A DNA stretch of 27,946 bases from Actinomycetota bacterium (GTDB lineage Bacteria > Actinomycetota > Humimicrobiia > Humimicrobiales > Humimicrobiaceae). The position numbers and the translations under genes are program-made. The notes under the pieces are model-generated. The model saw nothing but the letters and a program-made list of their open reading frames with translations, ran no database searches and was not told the DNA's origin. Below, piece by piece: positions 1 to 7,169 of this stretch. Numbering within the stretch: the first letter of the stretch is position 1; every line of letters starts with the position of its first letter. The stretch covers positions 1-27,946 of the forward strand of contig JAQVJB010000012.1 of NCBI GenBank assembly GCA_028695395.1, in the 5' to 3' direction.

Positions 1-16
1 GACGCTCTTCCGATCT
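1..16. other. Illumina adapter remnant at contig end
   Basis: The first 16 bases, GACGCTCTTCCGATCT, are identical to the 3' end of the standard Illumina TruSeq read-1 adapter. They are sequencing artefact rather than genome. They show that the left end of the window is a raw assembly end, so anything running across position 17 is truncated artificially. Confidence 0.95.
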
Positions 17-83
17 CATCTAAAGCCTCCCCAAAATCCTTGTAAGTCTTAATCATTTTTATCTTGTAATCCTCACTATACAC
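17..83 (-). CDS. Possible 5' fragment of a truncated gene running off the contig
   Basis: On the minus strand a frame stays open from the stop at 185-183 to the adapter junction, about 55 codons in very AT-rich DNA. Possible starts in this frame are GTG at 83-81 and ATG at 56-54; the ATG version reads MIKTYKDFGEALDE before the adapter. The composition is protein-like, but there is no convincing ribosome binding site and I recognise no family. It may be the start of a real gene cut by the assembly end, or chance read-through. The rest of 84-273 holds no gene that I can see, only AT-rich DNA with three TTGACA hexamers. Confidence 0.2.
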
Positions 84-153
84 GTTTACATTGATGTAAT
101 TGTTTGCACTATATCGGATTATAACATAATATTTATAAAATGGTAAAAAATTG

Positions 154-182
154 TTGACAAGCAGGGGAAAAGGGTTTATTAT
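154..182 (+). promoter_or_regulatory. Near-consensus sigma-70 promoter pointing into the dut 3' end
   Basis: TTGACA at 154-159 is followed after exactly 17 bp by TATTAT at 177-182. A rightward transcript would run antisense to dut, because no plus-strand gene begins before 1281. Further TTGACA hexamers occur at 190-195 and 239-244 but have poor -10 partners. Such matches can arise by chance in AT-rich DNA, so this may be cryptic. Confidence 0.3.
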
Positions 183-273
183 TTAATCATTGACAATCAA
201 ATAAACAAATAACTTGATTACATTGTAGTAAAATTAATTTGACATAATATATATTATCGGTACTAATACTAAT

Positions 274-708
274 CTAATCTTGTCCTGAGCTCCCGAAGCC
301 ATTTTCACCTCTGTCCGTGTTTTCCAATTCATCAGTAAAAATAATTTCTGCTTTTTCAACTTTCAATAAAACAAGCTGGCAAATCCTGTCACCTTTTTTA
401 ATTATAAAGTTGTTCTTGCTGTCAAGATTTATAAGTATTGCTTTTATTTCTCCTCTATAACTGCTATCGATTAATCCAGGTGTATTAACAAGCGATATCC
501 CGTTTTTAATAGCCAGACCTGATCTTGGCTGAACAAAACCTGCGTAGCCTCGTGGAATCTCTATTCTTATTCCAGTAGGAATAAGTTTTCTTTCGAATGG
601 CATTAAAATAGCATCAGTGCTGCTTCTAAGGTCTAATCCTGCATCTCCTTCATGAGCATATTCAGGATAAATGAGTGTTTTATCCAAAATCTGTATTCTT
701 ATTTTCAT
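274..708 (-). CDS. dut: dUTP diphosphatase (dUTPase)
   Basis: Hydrolyses dUTP to dUMP and pyrophosphate, keeping uracil out of DNA and supplying dUMP for thymidylate synthesis. It is a cytoplasmic homotrimer in this family. All five trimeric dUTPase motifs are present: DAGLDLRSS (22-30), PRSGLA (61-66), NTPGLIDSSYRGE (75-87, with the catalytic Asp), RICQLV (108-113) and the C-terminal P-loop-like RGENGFGSSG (133-142). In that last motif Glu-Asn replaces part of the usual glycine-rich run. The length of 144 aa is normal. There is no clear Shine-Dalgarno before the ATG. It lies 84 bp downstream of the LexA-controlled yneA-like gene on the same strand, so it may be partly SOS-induced, and it also has its own candidate promoter. 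The family assignment is secure; SOS induction is inference. Confidence 0.95.
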   Translation of the reverse strand: MKIRIQILDKTLIYPEYAHEGDAGLDLRSSTDAILMPFERKLIPTGIRIEIPRGYAGFVQPRSGLAIKNGISLVNTPGLIDSSYRGEIKAILINLDSKNNFIIKKGDRICQLVLLKVEKAEIIFTDELENTDRGENGFGSSGQD

Positions 709-750
709 TTTTAAATATTTTATAAAGTAATAATATTAATATTAATGGAC

Positions 751-779
751 ATTATATCTGCATATCGGATTTATTTTAA
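751..779 (-). promoter_or_regulatory. Candidate dut promoter
   Basis: Read on the minus strand, TTAAAA (779-774) and a perfect TATAAT (756-751) are separated by 17 bp. They sit in the 84-bp gap between the yneA-like gene and dut. The expected start site, near 744, would give dut a basal transcript independent of the SOS promoter upstream. Confidence 0.4.
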
Positions 780-792
780 TACAAATATATTA

Positions 793-1092
793 TCAGTTAG
801 AAGCTATCACAGGAATAATGATTGCCTTTCCTAAAAAATTATCTTCTTCTCCTATCTTATTTATCTTTTTTACTTCAGCCAAGAAATCAAATCTGTTATC
901 AATGCTATGATTTTTATAAATAACTTCTTCCAGCTGATGCTTGCTTTCAAATATTACTGTTTCATATCTCAGAATATTATTTTTCCCTGTAAATTTAGAA
1001 GTATTTGTAAGAATTGCAATAGCAACAAGTGAAAAAACAACTATAAGCGTTATTAAATAAATTGTTTTTATAAATTTAGCATTTTTATACAT
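793..1092 (-). CDS. YneA/DivS-like SOS cell-division inhibitor (membrane anchor plus degenerate LysM)
   Basis: A 99-aa protein with a short basic N-terminus, one membrane segment (about residues 8-28) and an extracytoplasmic tail. The tail (about 42-95) fits the outline of a LysM repeat: a first strand YETVIF, a helix HQLEEVIY, the central Lys-Ile-Asn position, then FLGKAIIIPVI matching the usual G-x-x-L-x-IP end. The GDTLW core is absent, so it is a diverged LysM. Bacillus YneA, Corynebacterium DivS and Mycobacterium ChiZ (Rv2719c) are short membrane proteins, LysM-bearing in YneA and ChiZ, that are induced from LexA-controlled promoters and delay septation after DNA damage. The promoter here is overlaid by two LexA boxes, which supports that role. 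The start has a ribosome binding site (AGAGGCGG) 6 nt upstream. The function is inferred from architecture plus regulation, not from close sequence identity. Confidence 0.65.
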   Translation of the reverse strand: MYKNAKFIKTIYLITLIVVFSLVAIAILTNTSKFTGKNNILRYETVIFESKHQLEEVIYKNHSIDNRFDFLAEVKKINKIGEEDNFLGKAIIIPVIASN

Positions 1093-1152
1093 TCTTACCG
1101 CCTCTTTACATATTTCATTACATATTTTTGCATAATCGATATATCAAAAAAG

Positions 1153-1202
1153 CGAACACATGTTCGTAAACTTAATTATATACGAACATGTGTTCGTGTC
1201 AA
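1153..1202 (-). promoter_or_regulatory. LexA-controlled promoter with two SOS boxes
   Basis: On the minus strand a perfect TTGACA (1202-1197) and a perfect TATAAT (1180-1175) flank a 16-bp spacer. That spacer is almost wholly a LexA box, CGAACATGTGTTCG (1183-1196 on the plus strand). A second box, CGAACACATGTTCG (1153-1166), lies at the predicted start site. The two boxes are exact reverse complements of each other; extended to 16 bp the arms are 1153-1168 and 1181-1196. Their centres are 30 bp apart, about three helical turns, so two LexA dimers would sit on one DNA face. They match the Gram-positive SOS-box consensus CGAACRNRYGTTYG. This should give tight repression of the yneA-like gene. 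Any effect on the divergent gene at 1281 is uncertain. Confidence 0.9.
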
Positions 1203-1219
1203 TATTTTTTTCTATTTTC

Positions 1220-1248
1220 TTTTAATAATCAGAAAACTTTGTTAAGAT
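1220..1248 (+). promoter_or_regulatory. Candidate promoter of the small export protein gene
   Basis: TTTTAA (1220-1225) and TAAGAT (1243-1248) are spaced by 17 bp, with an expected start near 1255 and the ATG at 1281. The -35 element begins 24 bp beyond the nearer LexA box, so LexA need not block it. The match to consensus is moderate. Confidence 0.3.
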
Positions 1249-1280
1249 AACGCATTATTATCATAAAATCGGAGTTTTAT

Positions 1281-1784
1281 ATGTCAGAAATAGGCGCTTA
1301 TTTTTCTGAGAATATCGGGAAAATATTGTCTACTTTATTTACAGCTATGACTCCTATTGGAGAACTAAGAGCTTCTATCCCATTAGGCCTGGGCGTTTAC
1401 AAGCTTGATATCTACAGCACTATTATATTTTCAATCATCGGAAACTTCATTCCGGCGATAGTTATTGTTTTCGCTTTAGACCCGATATCAAAATTTTTAA
1501 TGAAAAGATTCAAGATTTTTGACAGATTTTTTACCTGGTTATTTAATAGGACAAGAAAAAAATATTATAAAAAATTTGAAAAATATTCTGGTTTTGCATT
1601 AATTACTTTTGTAGGAATCCCCCTCCCTGTTACAGGAGCATGGACCGGTGCGGTGATTGCCTTTGTCTTCGGCATACCCCCTAAGAAAGCCGTCCTGGAT
1701 ATTTTTCTTGGCATCCTTATGGCAGCAACAATAGTTACAATTATCTTTAAAACTGTAGGATATGTAAGTTTTATAACTGGCTGA
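1281..1784 (+). CDS. Small multidrug export family membrane protein (COG2426 type)
   Basis: A 167-aa polytopic membrane protein with about four to five hydrophobic segments. It carries the family hallmark around residues 111-122, GIPLPVTGAWTG, plus an N-terminal TPIGELRASIPLG segment. A basic cytoplasmic loop rich in Arg, Lys, Phe and Tyr occupies about residues 74-100. The family is usually called putative small multidrug export protein; its substrate is not established. The ribosome binding site GGAG (1271-1274) is 6 nt before the ATG. It diverges from the SOS-regulated yneA-like gene. SOS control of this gene is possible but not shown by operator position. Confidence 0.75.
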   Translation: MSEIGAYFSENIGKILSTLFTAMTPIGELRASIPLGLGVYKLDIYSTIIFSIIGNFIPAIVIVFALDPISKFLMKRFKIFDRFFTWLFNRTRKKYYKKFEKYSGFALITFVGIPLPVTGAWTGAVIAFVFGIPPKKAVLDIFLGILMAATIVTIIFKTVGYVSFITG

Positions 1785-1926
1785 GAAAAAAGCTTGGATG
1801 AATTTTCTTTAATAAAAATCAGTACTACTATTTACTTTTATTTGTTAAAATTGTTTTTGTTCATATTTTATTTTTTTTAATAATACTGAATTAAAATTAA
1901 TCATTTATTATATTTAAGGAGGAAAA

Positions 1927-2934
1927 GTGGCTGAGGTTTTTTATGACAAAGATATTGATATCAGCATTATCGAAGGTAAAAAAATTGCAATAATCGGGTT
2001 TGGAAGCCAGGGGCATGCGCATGCACAGAACCTTAGAGAAAGCGGAATGAGCGTAATAGTAGGAGAACTTGAAGGAAGCAAAGCATGGAATTCAGCAAAA
2101 GAAAAAGGTTTTGAAGTATTTACCGCTGATAAAGCTGCTGAACAGGGAGAAATTATTACGATTCTTGTAAACGATGAGCTTCAGAGAGATCTTTTTTATA
2201 GATATATAGAACCTAATCTCAAAGCTGGCAATGTCCTTGTTTTTGCACATGGATTTAATATCCATTATTCACAGATAATTCCGCCGGAAAATGTTGATGT
2301 TATAATGATAGCGCCTAAAGGCCCGGGCCACATTGTCAGAAGGATGTATACCCAGGGAAGCGGCGTTCCATCAATTATCGCCGTGGAGCAGGATTATTCA
2401 GGTAACGGTTTGAAAACCGCTCTTGCTTATGCAAGAGGTATCGGTGCCGGAAGAGCTGGAATTATAACTACAACTTTTAAAGAAGAGACCGAAACAGATC
2501 TTTTTGGCGAGCAGGCTGTCTTATGCGGCGGTTGCACTGAACTTATAAGGGCAGGTTTTGACACTCTTGTAGATGCAGGATATCAGCCAGAAATAGCTTA
2601 TTTTGAAGTTCTTCATGAATTAAAATTAATTGTAGACCTTATTTACGAACACGGTATTTCAGGGATGAGATACTCTATAAGCGATACTGCAGAATATGGT
2701 GATCTGGTTATGGGCAAAAAAATAATAACAGAAGAAACAAGAAAAAATATGAAAAAGATTCTTTCCGATATCCAGGACGGTTCTTTTGCAAAAGAATGGA
2801 TTCTTGAAAATAAAGCAGGAAGGCCTGTATTTAATGCTTTAAGAAAAAAAGAAGCAAATCATAAAATAGAAGAAGTAGGCAAAGAACTGAGAAAAATGAT
2901 GTCATGGATAAATAAAAGTGGAAATCTTGAATAA
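1927..2934 (+). CDS. ilvC: Ketol-acid reductoisomerase (class I)
   Basis: Second common step of valine and isoleucine synthesis: Mg-dependent isomerisation and reduction of acetolactate or acetohydroxybutyrate. It starts at GTG 1927, four bases after a perfect AAGGAGG (1916-1922). The length of 335 aa is that of the short class I enzyme. The Rossmann motif GFGSQGHAHAQNLRESG lies at 24-40, KGPGHIVRR at 131-139, and the metal ligands Asp191 and Glu195 in TDLFGEQAVLCGG, with Glu227 and Glu231 after it. In the cofactor-specificity loop (45-54, VGELEGSKAW) the usual Leu-Arg is Glu-Leu. The Arg that holds the NADPH 2'-phosphate is missing and two Glu are present, which suggests NADH preference (inference). 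No ilvBN or leuABCD genes adjoin it and I see no attenuator upstream. Confidence 0.95.
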   Translation: MAEVFYDKDIDISIIEGKKIAIIGFGSQGHAHAQNLRESGMSVIVGELEGSKAWNSAKEKGFEVFTADKAAEQGEIITILVNDELQRDLFYRYIEPNLKAGNVLVFAHGFNIHYSQIIPPENVDVIMIAPKGPGHIVRRMYTQGSGVPSIIAVEQDYSGNGLKTALAYARGIGAGRAGIITTTFKEETETDLFGEQAVLCGGCTELIRAGFDTLVDAGYQPEIAYFEVLHELKLIVDLIYEHGISGMRYSISDTAEYGDLVMGKKIITEETRKNMKKILSDIQDGSFAKEWILENKAGRPVFNALRKKEANHKIEEVGKELRKMMSWINKSGNLE

Positions 2935-2984
2935 AGTTATAATAATTAATCTAATTTCAGGTAATGTTTTTTTAAATTAATTTT

Positions 2985-3022
2985 AAATATGAAAAGCAAA
3001 CATATGTTTGCTTTTCATATTT
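2985..3022 (+). terminator. 38-bp perfect palindrome: likely ilvC terminator containing a LexA box
   Basis: A perfect inverted repeat with 19-bp arms centred between 3003 and 3004 is followed by further T residues to 3026. In RNA it would form a long hairpin with a U-tract, a plausible intrinsic terminator 50 bp after the ilvC stop. Its central 14 bp, CAAACATATGTTTG (2997-3010), is a symmetrical variant of the SOS box. It therefore probably has two roles: terminator in RNA and LexA operator in DNA. Confidence 0.6.
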
Positions 3023-3035
3023 TTTTAGCTATAAT
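2997..3035 (+). promoter_or_regulatory. Autoregulated lexA promoter with SOS box
   Basis: A LexA box CAAACATATGTTTG (2997-3010) overlaps the -35 hexamer TTGCTT (3008-3013). TATAAT (3030-3035) follows after 16 bp, giving a start near 3042 and a leader of about 35 nt before the lexA ATG. LexA bound here would cover the -35 element, the usual negative autoregulation of lexA. The box has A:T in place of G:C at the second position of each arm, so it may bind more weakly than the pair at 1153-1196. Confidence 0.75.
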
Positions 3036-3076
3036 ATGATTAATATATAAATACATATTTACACAATTTTAAGTTA

Positions 3077-3712
3077 ATGAATACAGATATTAGCGAGAAA
3101 CAAAAGAAAATACTTGATTTTATAGCAGACTACATTAAAGAATCAGGATACCCCCCTACTGTTAGAGAGATAGCTTCAGCAATAGGTCTTAGTTCATCAG
3201 CAACTGTACATGCACATTTATCTAAATTGGAAAAATTAGGTTATATAAAAAGAACAAAAGGCAGCTCAAGATCTATCGAAATAATTAAAAATAGGTATAA
3301 AAGCAAGTTAAATGAAAATGAAATCAATAATAATATAGTACTTCTTCCTGTTGTCGGTAATGTTGCTGCCGGAAAACCTATACTGGCTGAAGAAAACATT
3401 GAAGAATATTTCCCTGTCACCAATGATTTTATAAGCGATTTTAATAATGTTTTTATGCTTAAAGTTAAAGGTGACAGTATGATAAATGCAGGCATACTGG
3501 ATAGGGATTATATTATTGTAAGAAAGCAAAACATAGCAAAGAACGGTGAAATCGTGGTTGCCCTTATTGAGGATGAAGCAACGGTGAAAAGATTTTTAAA
3601 AACTGATAAAGTAATAAAATTATTACCTGAAAATGATTATATGAAACCAATTACACTAAAAGAAGTAGACATAGTCGGAAAAGTAATCGGCGTTCTAAGA
3701 AAGTATTTTTAG
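3077..3712 (+). CDS. lexA: LexA SOS repressor
   Basis: Transcriptional repressor of the SOS regulon, inactivated by RecA-stimulated self-cleavage. It has 211 aa. The N-terminal winged helix-turn-helix (about 5-68) contains GYPPTVREIASAIGLSSSATVHAHL. A linker leads to the S24-type protease domain. The cleavage site is Ala98-Gly99 in VAAGKP, with catalytic Ser134 (GDSM) and Lys171 (ATVKRF). The ribosome binding site is weak. The gene is convergent with hflX, the two stop codons lying only 4 bp apart. Likely targets within the window are its own promoter and the double-box promoter at 1153-1202. Confidence 0.97.
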   Translation: MNTDISEKQKKILDFIADYIKESGYPPTVREIASAIGLSSSATVHAHLSKLEKLGYIKRTKGSSRSIEIIKNRYKSKLNENEINNNIVLLPVVGNVAAGKPILAEENIEEYFPVTNDFISDFNNVFMLKVKGDSMINAGILDRDYIIVRKQNIAKNGEIVVALIEDEATVKRFLKTDKVIKLLPENDYMKPITLKEVDIVGKVIGVLRKYF

Positions 3713-3716
3713 AGTT

Positions 3717-5060
3717 TTATCCTTCATTTCCTTCAATTTTACTTATTACAGTATTTTTATATTCTTCTTTTGATGTCATAGATACAAGTTTATTGAATAT
3801 CCTGTAATTGCATCTTGACTTTATTTTTATAATATTATTATCATACTCTTTATCTAAGACCCTGCAATTTTCATATATATAAGACTCAAATCCGGTTTCT
3901 TCATAAGGTATTTCAATATTAAAAATAATGTCGTTAGCAGAAATTATGTTTAAGACGGCTTTCCGCAGTTCATCAAAACCTATATGATTTTTTGCTGATA
4001 TAAATGCAGATTTTTTATATTTGATTCTTGCTTCATTTATCAATAAGTTATTGCCTATAATATCTATCTTATTGAATACAATATAGATTTCCTTATCTTT
4101 TACCTGTAATTCATCAAGCACTTTCTTGACACTTATTATGTGCTTTTCATAATTTGGATTACTAATGTCAACTATTATCAGTAACAAGTCTGCTTTTATT
4201 ACTTCTTCCAGCGTCGATCTGAACGCTGCTATAAGTTGGTGTGGAAGTTTTTCAATGAAACCGACCGTATCAGAAATAGAAGCTTCTATAAATTCAGATA
4301 ATTTTAATTTTCTTGTTGTCGAATCAAGCGTAGAAAACAGCATGTCTTTCTCAAGTACATCTGAATCTGTTAGAGCATTAAGCAAAGTCGATTTACCGCT
4401 ATTCGTATAACCCACAAGAGCAATTTTAAATATTCCAGATTTTTCCCTTGACTTTCTTTGAGTCGATCTTTGCACGGAAATATCTCTTATCTTTTTTTCA
4501 AGTAGCCTTATTTTTTCCCTTATCTTCCTTCTGTCAACTTCCAGCTTGGTTTCTCCGGGCCCCCTTGTCCCTATTCCTCCACCTAGCCTTGAGAGCATCA
4601 CACCCTTTCCTCTTAGTCTTGGAAGAAGATAATTAAGCTGAGCAAGTTCTACCTGTAATTTACCCTCTTTGCTCATTGCTCTTTGCGCAAATATATCCAG
4701 TATAAGCGCAGTCCTGTCTATAACCTTCACTTTGAGTTTATCTTGTAAATTTCCCTGCTGGGTAGGATTTAATTCATCATCAAATATTACAAGGTCTATT
4801 TCTTCAGATTTGACGATTTCTTCCAATTCTTCGAGCTTTCCGGTACTGATATAATATCTTGAATTGATTCTTTCCTGTAAATGTGTCACTACTTCCGCCA
4901 CATCTGCTCCGGCGCTCAATACAAGATTTTTTAATTCTTCAATATTATCTTGCAAATAAGCATTATTTATAAAATTACGTTCAGATAAGTTTGCAGATTT
5001 TAGTTTTATAAAAACCAGTAAAGATCTTTCTTTTTTGCTTTTTGTTATTTCAAAAGACAT
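3717..5060 (-). CDS. hflX: GTPase HflX
   Basis: Ribosome-associated GTPase that splits or rescues stalled 70S/50S particles in the families studied. It has 447 aa. The N-terminal HflX domain contains the GGIGTRGPGETKLE segment (161-174), followed by a basic coiled stretch (about 175-208). The G domain shows G1 GYTNSGKS (217-224), G3 DTVGFIEKLP, G4 FNKID and G5-like ISAKN. It is the last gene of the rny operon: its ATG lies inside the end of dapL (11-bp overlap) with AGGA 6 nt upstream. Position next to lexA and after miaB-miaA-dapF resembles actinobacterial gene order. Confidence 0.95.
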   Translation of the reverse strand: MSFEITKSKKERSLLVFIKLKSANLSERNFINNAYLQDNIEELKNLVLSAGADVAEVVTHLQERINSRYYISTGKLEELEEIVKSEEIDLVIFDDELNPTQQGNLQDKLKVKVIDRTALILDIFAQRAMSKEGKLQVELAQLNYLLPRLRGKGVMLSRLGGGIGTRGPGETKLEVDRRKIREKIRLLEKKIRDISVQRSTQRKSREKSGIFKIALVGYTNSGKSTLLNALTDSDVLEKDMLFSTLDSTTRKLKLSEFIEASISDTVGFIEKLPHQLIAAFRSTLEEVIKADLLLIIVDISNPNYEKHIISVKKVLDELQVKDKEIYIVFNKIDIIGNNLLINEARIKYKKSAFISAKNHIGFDELRKAVLNIISANDIIFNIEIPYEETGFESYIYENCRVLDKEYDNNIIKIKSRCNYRIFNKLVSMTSKEEYKNTVISKIEGNEG

Positions 5061-6216
5061 TACTTATCCTATCAATTGCCTCTTCGAGCCTTTCATCAGA
5101 AATCGTTAAAGAAATCCTGAAAAATCCTTCTCCACATGAGCCGTAGGCGCTACCCGGAGTTACAACAACTGAAGCCTTGTCAAGCAATAATTTGGCAAAA
5201 GAAGCAGATGAGTATCCCTCAGGCACTTTTGTCCAGATATAAATAGTGTTGCCTGATTTAAAATAAGATAACCCTATTTTGTCAAGCATATTGCAGACTT
5301 TTACCCTTCTTCTATTATAGACTTCATTATTTTTTGAAATTAATCCGTCATAATTATCTAATGCTTTTGCAGCCGCATATTGGACTGCATTAAAAACTCC
5401 GCTGTCAACATTAGATTTATATTTCCCCAGGCTTTTTATTGCAGAGCTGTTTCCGACAGCAATGCTAATCCTCCACCCTGTCATATTAAATGTTTTAGAA
5501 AGAGAGTAAAACTCTATGCCGGTTTTTTTTGAATCTTTTGCATTTAAAAAACTTACAGGTTTATTGCTCTGGTCTGAATAAATATCACCATATGCATTAT
5601 CATGGCATACAAGTATTTCATTTTCTAAAGCAAAATCTGTAAGTTTTTCAAAAAAATCTAGCCCGCAGCCTGCACTAGTAGGATTATTTGGATAATTTGC
5701 ATGTATTATCTTTGCATCCTTTGCATTTTCATTATTTATATTACTAAAATCAATAAGATAATCATTTTCTTCTCTTAAGGGAATGGTCACTGTTTTTCCG
5801 CCGGCAAACATTGTGCCTATTTTATAAACCGGATAAGAAGGATCCGGGGCAAGTACTGTTTCTCCAGGATTAACAAAAGTATACGCAATATTTGCTATTC
5901 CTTCTTTCGAACCCCACAGTGAAATAACTTCACTATCAGGATCGATATCTACATTAAATCTTCTTTTATAAAAATTTGATGCAGCTATTTTCAGTGCTTT
6001 TAGTCCATAACTTGAAGGATATCTGTGATTTTCCGGATTATCTGCCTGTTTCTTAAGCTCTTCTACAATGATATCAGGAGTTTTTATATCCGGGTCGCCT
6101 ATCCCAAGGCTGATAATATCAAAGCCCTCATCTTTTTTCTTTTTAATTATTTCATCTATTTCTGCAAAGAGATAAGGTGGTATAGAATTAAGTCTTTCTG
6201 ATTCTTTAAAAACCAT
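5050..6216 (-). CDS. dapL: LL-diaminopimelate aminotransferase
   Basis: PLP enzyme of aminotransferase fold type I, 388 aa. It begins with SERLNSIPPYLFAEID, characteristic of the DapL group. Further motifs are GDPD (40-43), NYPNNPT (174-180) and the Schiff-base lysine Lys241 in YSLSKTFNMTGWRI. DapL converts tetrahydrodipicolinate directly to LL-diaminopimelate, bypassing the acylated intermediates. Its place directly after dapF, which acts next, strongly supports this over a generic aspartate-type aminotransferase. A strong AAAGGA lies before the ATG, 14 bp after the dapF stop. Substrate identity rests on family and context. Confidence 0.85.
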   Translation of the reverse strand: MVFKESERLNSIPPYLFAEIDEIIKKKKDEGFDIISLGIGDPDIKTPDIIVEELKKQADNPENHRYPSSYGLKALKIAASNFYKRRFNVDIDPDSEVISLWGSKEGIANIAYTFVNPGETVLAPDPSYPVYKIGTMFAGGKTVTIPLREENDYLIDFSNINNENAKDAKIIHANYPNNPTSAGCGLDFFEKLTDFALENEILVCHDNAYGDIYSDQSNKPVSFLNAKDSKKTGIEFYSLSKTFNMTGWRISIAVGNSSAIKSLGKYKSNVDSGVFNAVQYAAAKALDNYDGLISKNNEVYNRRRVKVCNMLDKIGLSYFKSGNTIYIWTKVPEGYSSASFAKLLLDKASVVVTPGSAYGSCGEGFFRISLTISDERLEEAIDRISNVF

Positions 6217-6230
6217 TATTTATTTTCCTT

Positions 6231-7169
6231 TCATGCAATATTATCTAAGAAATATTCACCATCAAACACATAATCGACTTTACCCTTGAGAAAAACACTA
6301 TCGGATGCCTTGCCGGACCAGCTTATAAACAATATGCCGCCCTTAAGGTTTACAATGACTTCTTTCGGTTTTATTTTACCAAGAACAATCGATGCCGCTG
6401 CAGACGCGCAGGCTCCTGTCCCGCAGGCAAGAGTTTCTCCGCATCCTCTTTCCCATACACGCATGCCTATTTCATTAGCTGAACCGATTTTTATAAATTC
6501 TACATTAGTTTTTTTTGGAAAAATTACAAAATTTTCTATTGCTGGCCCGATTTTTTCTAATTCTATGTCTTCCAGATTTTCATTTTCAGCAATAAAAATT
6601 ACGCAATGGGGATTCCCCATGGAAATACAGTTTAATTCATAGGTTTTGCCGGATATATTAAAATTTTTCCTGAAAAACAAATCATTTATTGTATTGAATT
6701 CTCCAAAATAACTATCATCTTGTTCTTTATGCAAAATCATTTCTTTAGCAGCTGTCGGATCTACTGGTATTTTTTCGGCTTCAAATATAGGAGCACCCAT
6801 ATCAACTTCTATAAGCCCCACTGTTTTATTCTTAATCAGTTGGAATTTTATTTTTTTTAATCCTGCCCTTGTCTCTATGTTAATTTCTTCTTTCTCGATT
6901 ATATTTTTTTCAAATGCAAATCTTGCCATGCACCTGATGCCATTTCCGCACATTTCAGCAAGCGTTCCATCGCTATTATAGTAGTCCATGAATAAATCCG
7001 CAGACTTTGATTTTCTTATAATTATTATTCCGTCGGCACCGATACCGAAATGCCTGTCACACAATAATTTTATCTGGCTATCTGAAAAAGATATTTCTTT
7101 TTTTGTAGAGTCGATAAGAATAAAATCATTCCCCTGGCCTGTCAGTTTGGAAAATTCAATTTTTTTCAT
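6231..7169 (-). CDS. dapF: Diaminopimelate epimerase
   Basis: Interconverts LL- and meso-diaminopimelate, the precursor of lysine and of peptidoglycan cross-links, using two cysteines and no cofactor. Both catalytic cysteines are visible: Cys74 in MCGNGIRC and Cys249 in ACGTGACAS. The N-terminal GQGNDFILID (11-20) is also typical. At 312 aa it is slightly longer than the usual 275-285. The extra length lies in the middle, around residues 138-172, which looks like a lineage-specific insertion. Its start overlaps the end of miaA by 14 bp, and dapL follows 14 bp downstream, so the two DAP enzymes are probably co-translated. Confidence 0.95.
   Translation of the reverse strand: MKKIEFSKLTGQGNDFILIDSTKKEISFSDSQIKLLCDRHFGIGADGIIIIRKSKSADLFMDYYNSDGTLAEMCGNGIRCMARFAFEKNIIEKEEINIETRAGLKKIKFQLIKNKTVGLIEVDMGAPIFEAEKIPVDPTAAKEMILHKEQDDSYFGEFNTINDLFFRKNFNISGKTYELNCISMGNPHCVIFIAENENLEDIELEKIGPAIENFVIFPKKTNVEFIKIGSANEIGMRVWERGCGETLACGTGACASAAASIVLGKIKPKEVIVNLKGGILFISWSGKASDSVFLKGKVDYVFDGEYFLDNIA

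Noticed and set aside
1785..1926. Amino-acid attenuator or terminator before ilvC
   Set aside because: No leader peptide with branched-chain codons and no stable stem are visible in these 142 AT-rich bases.
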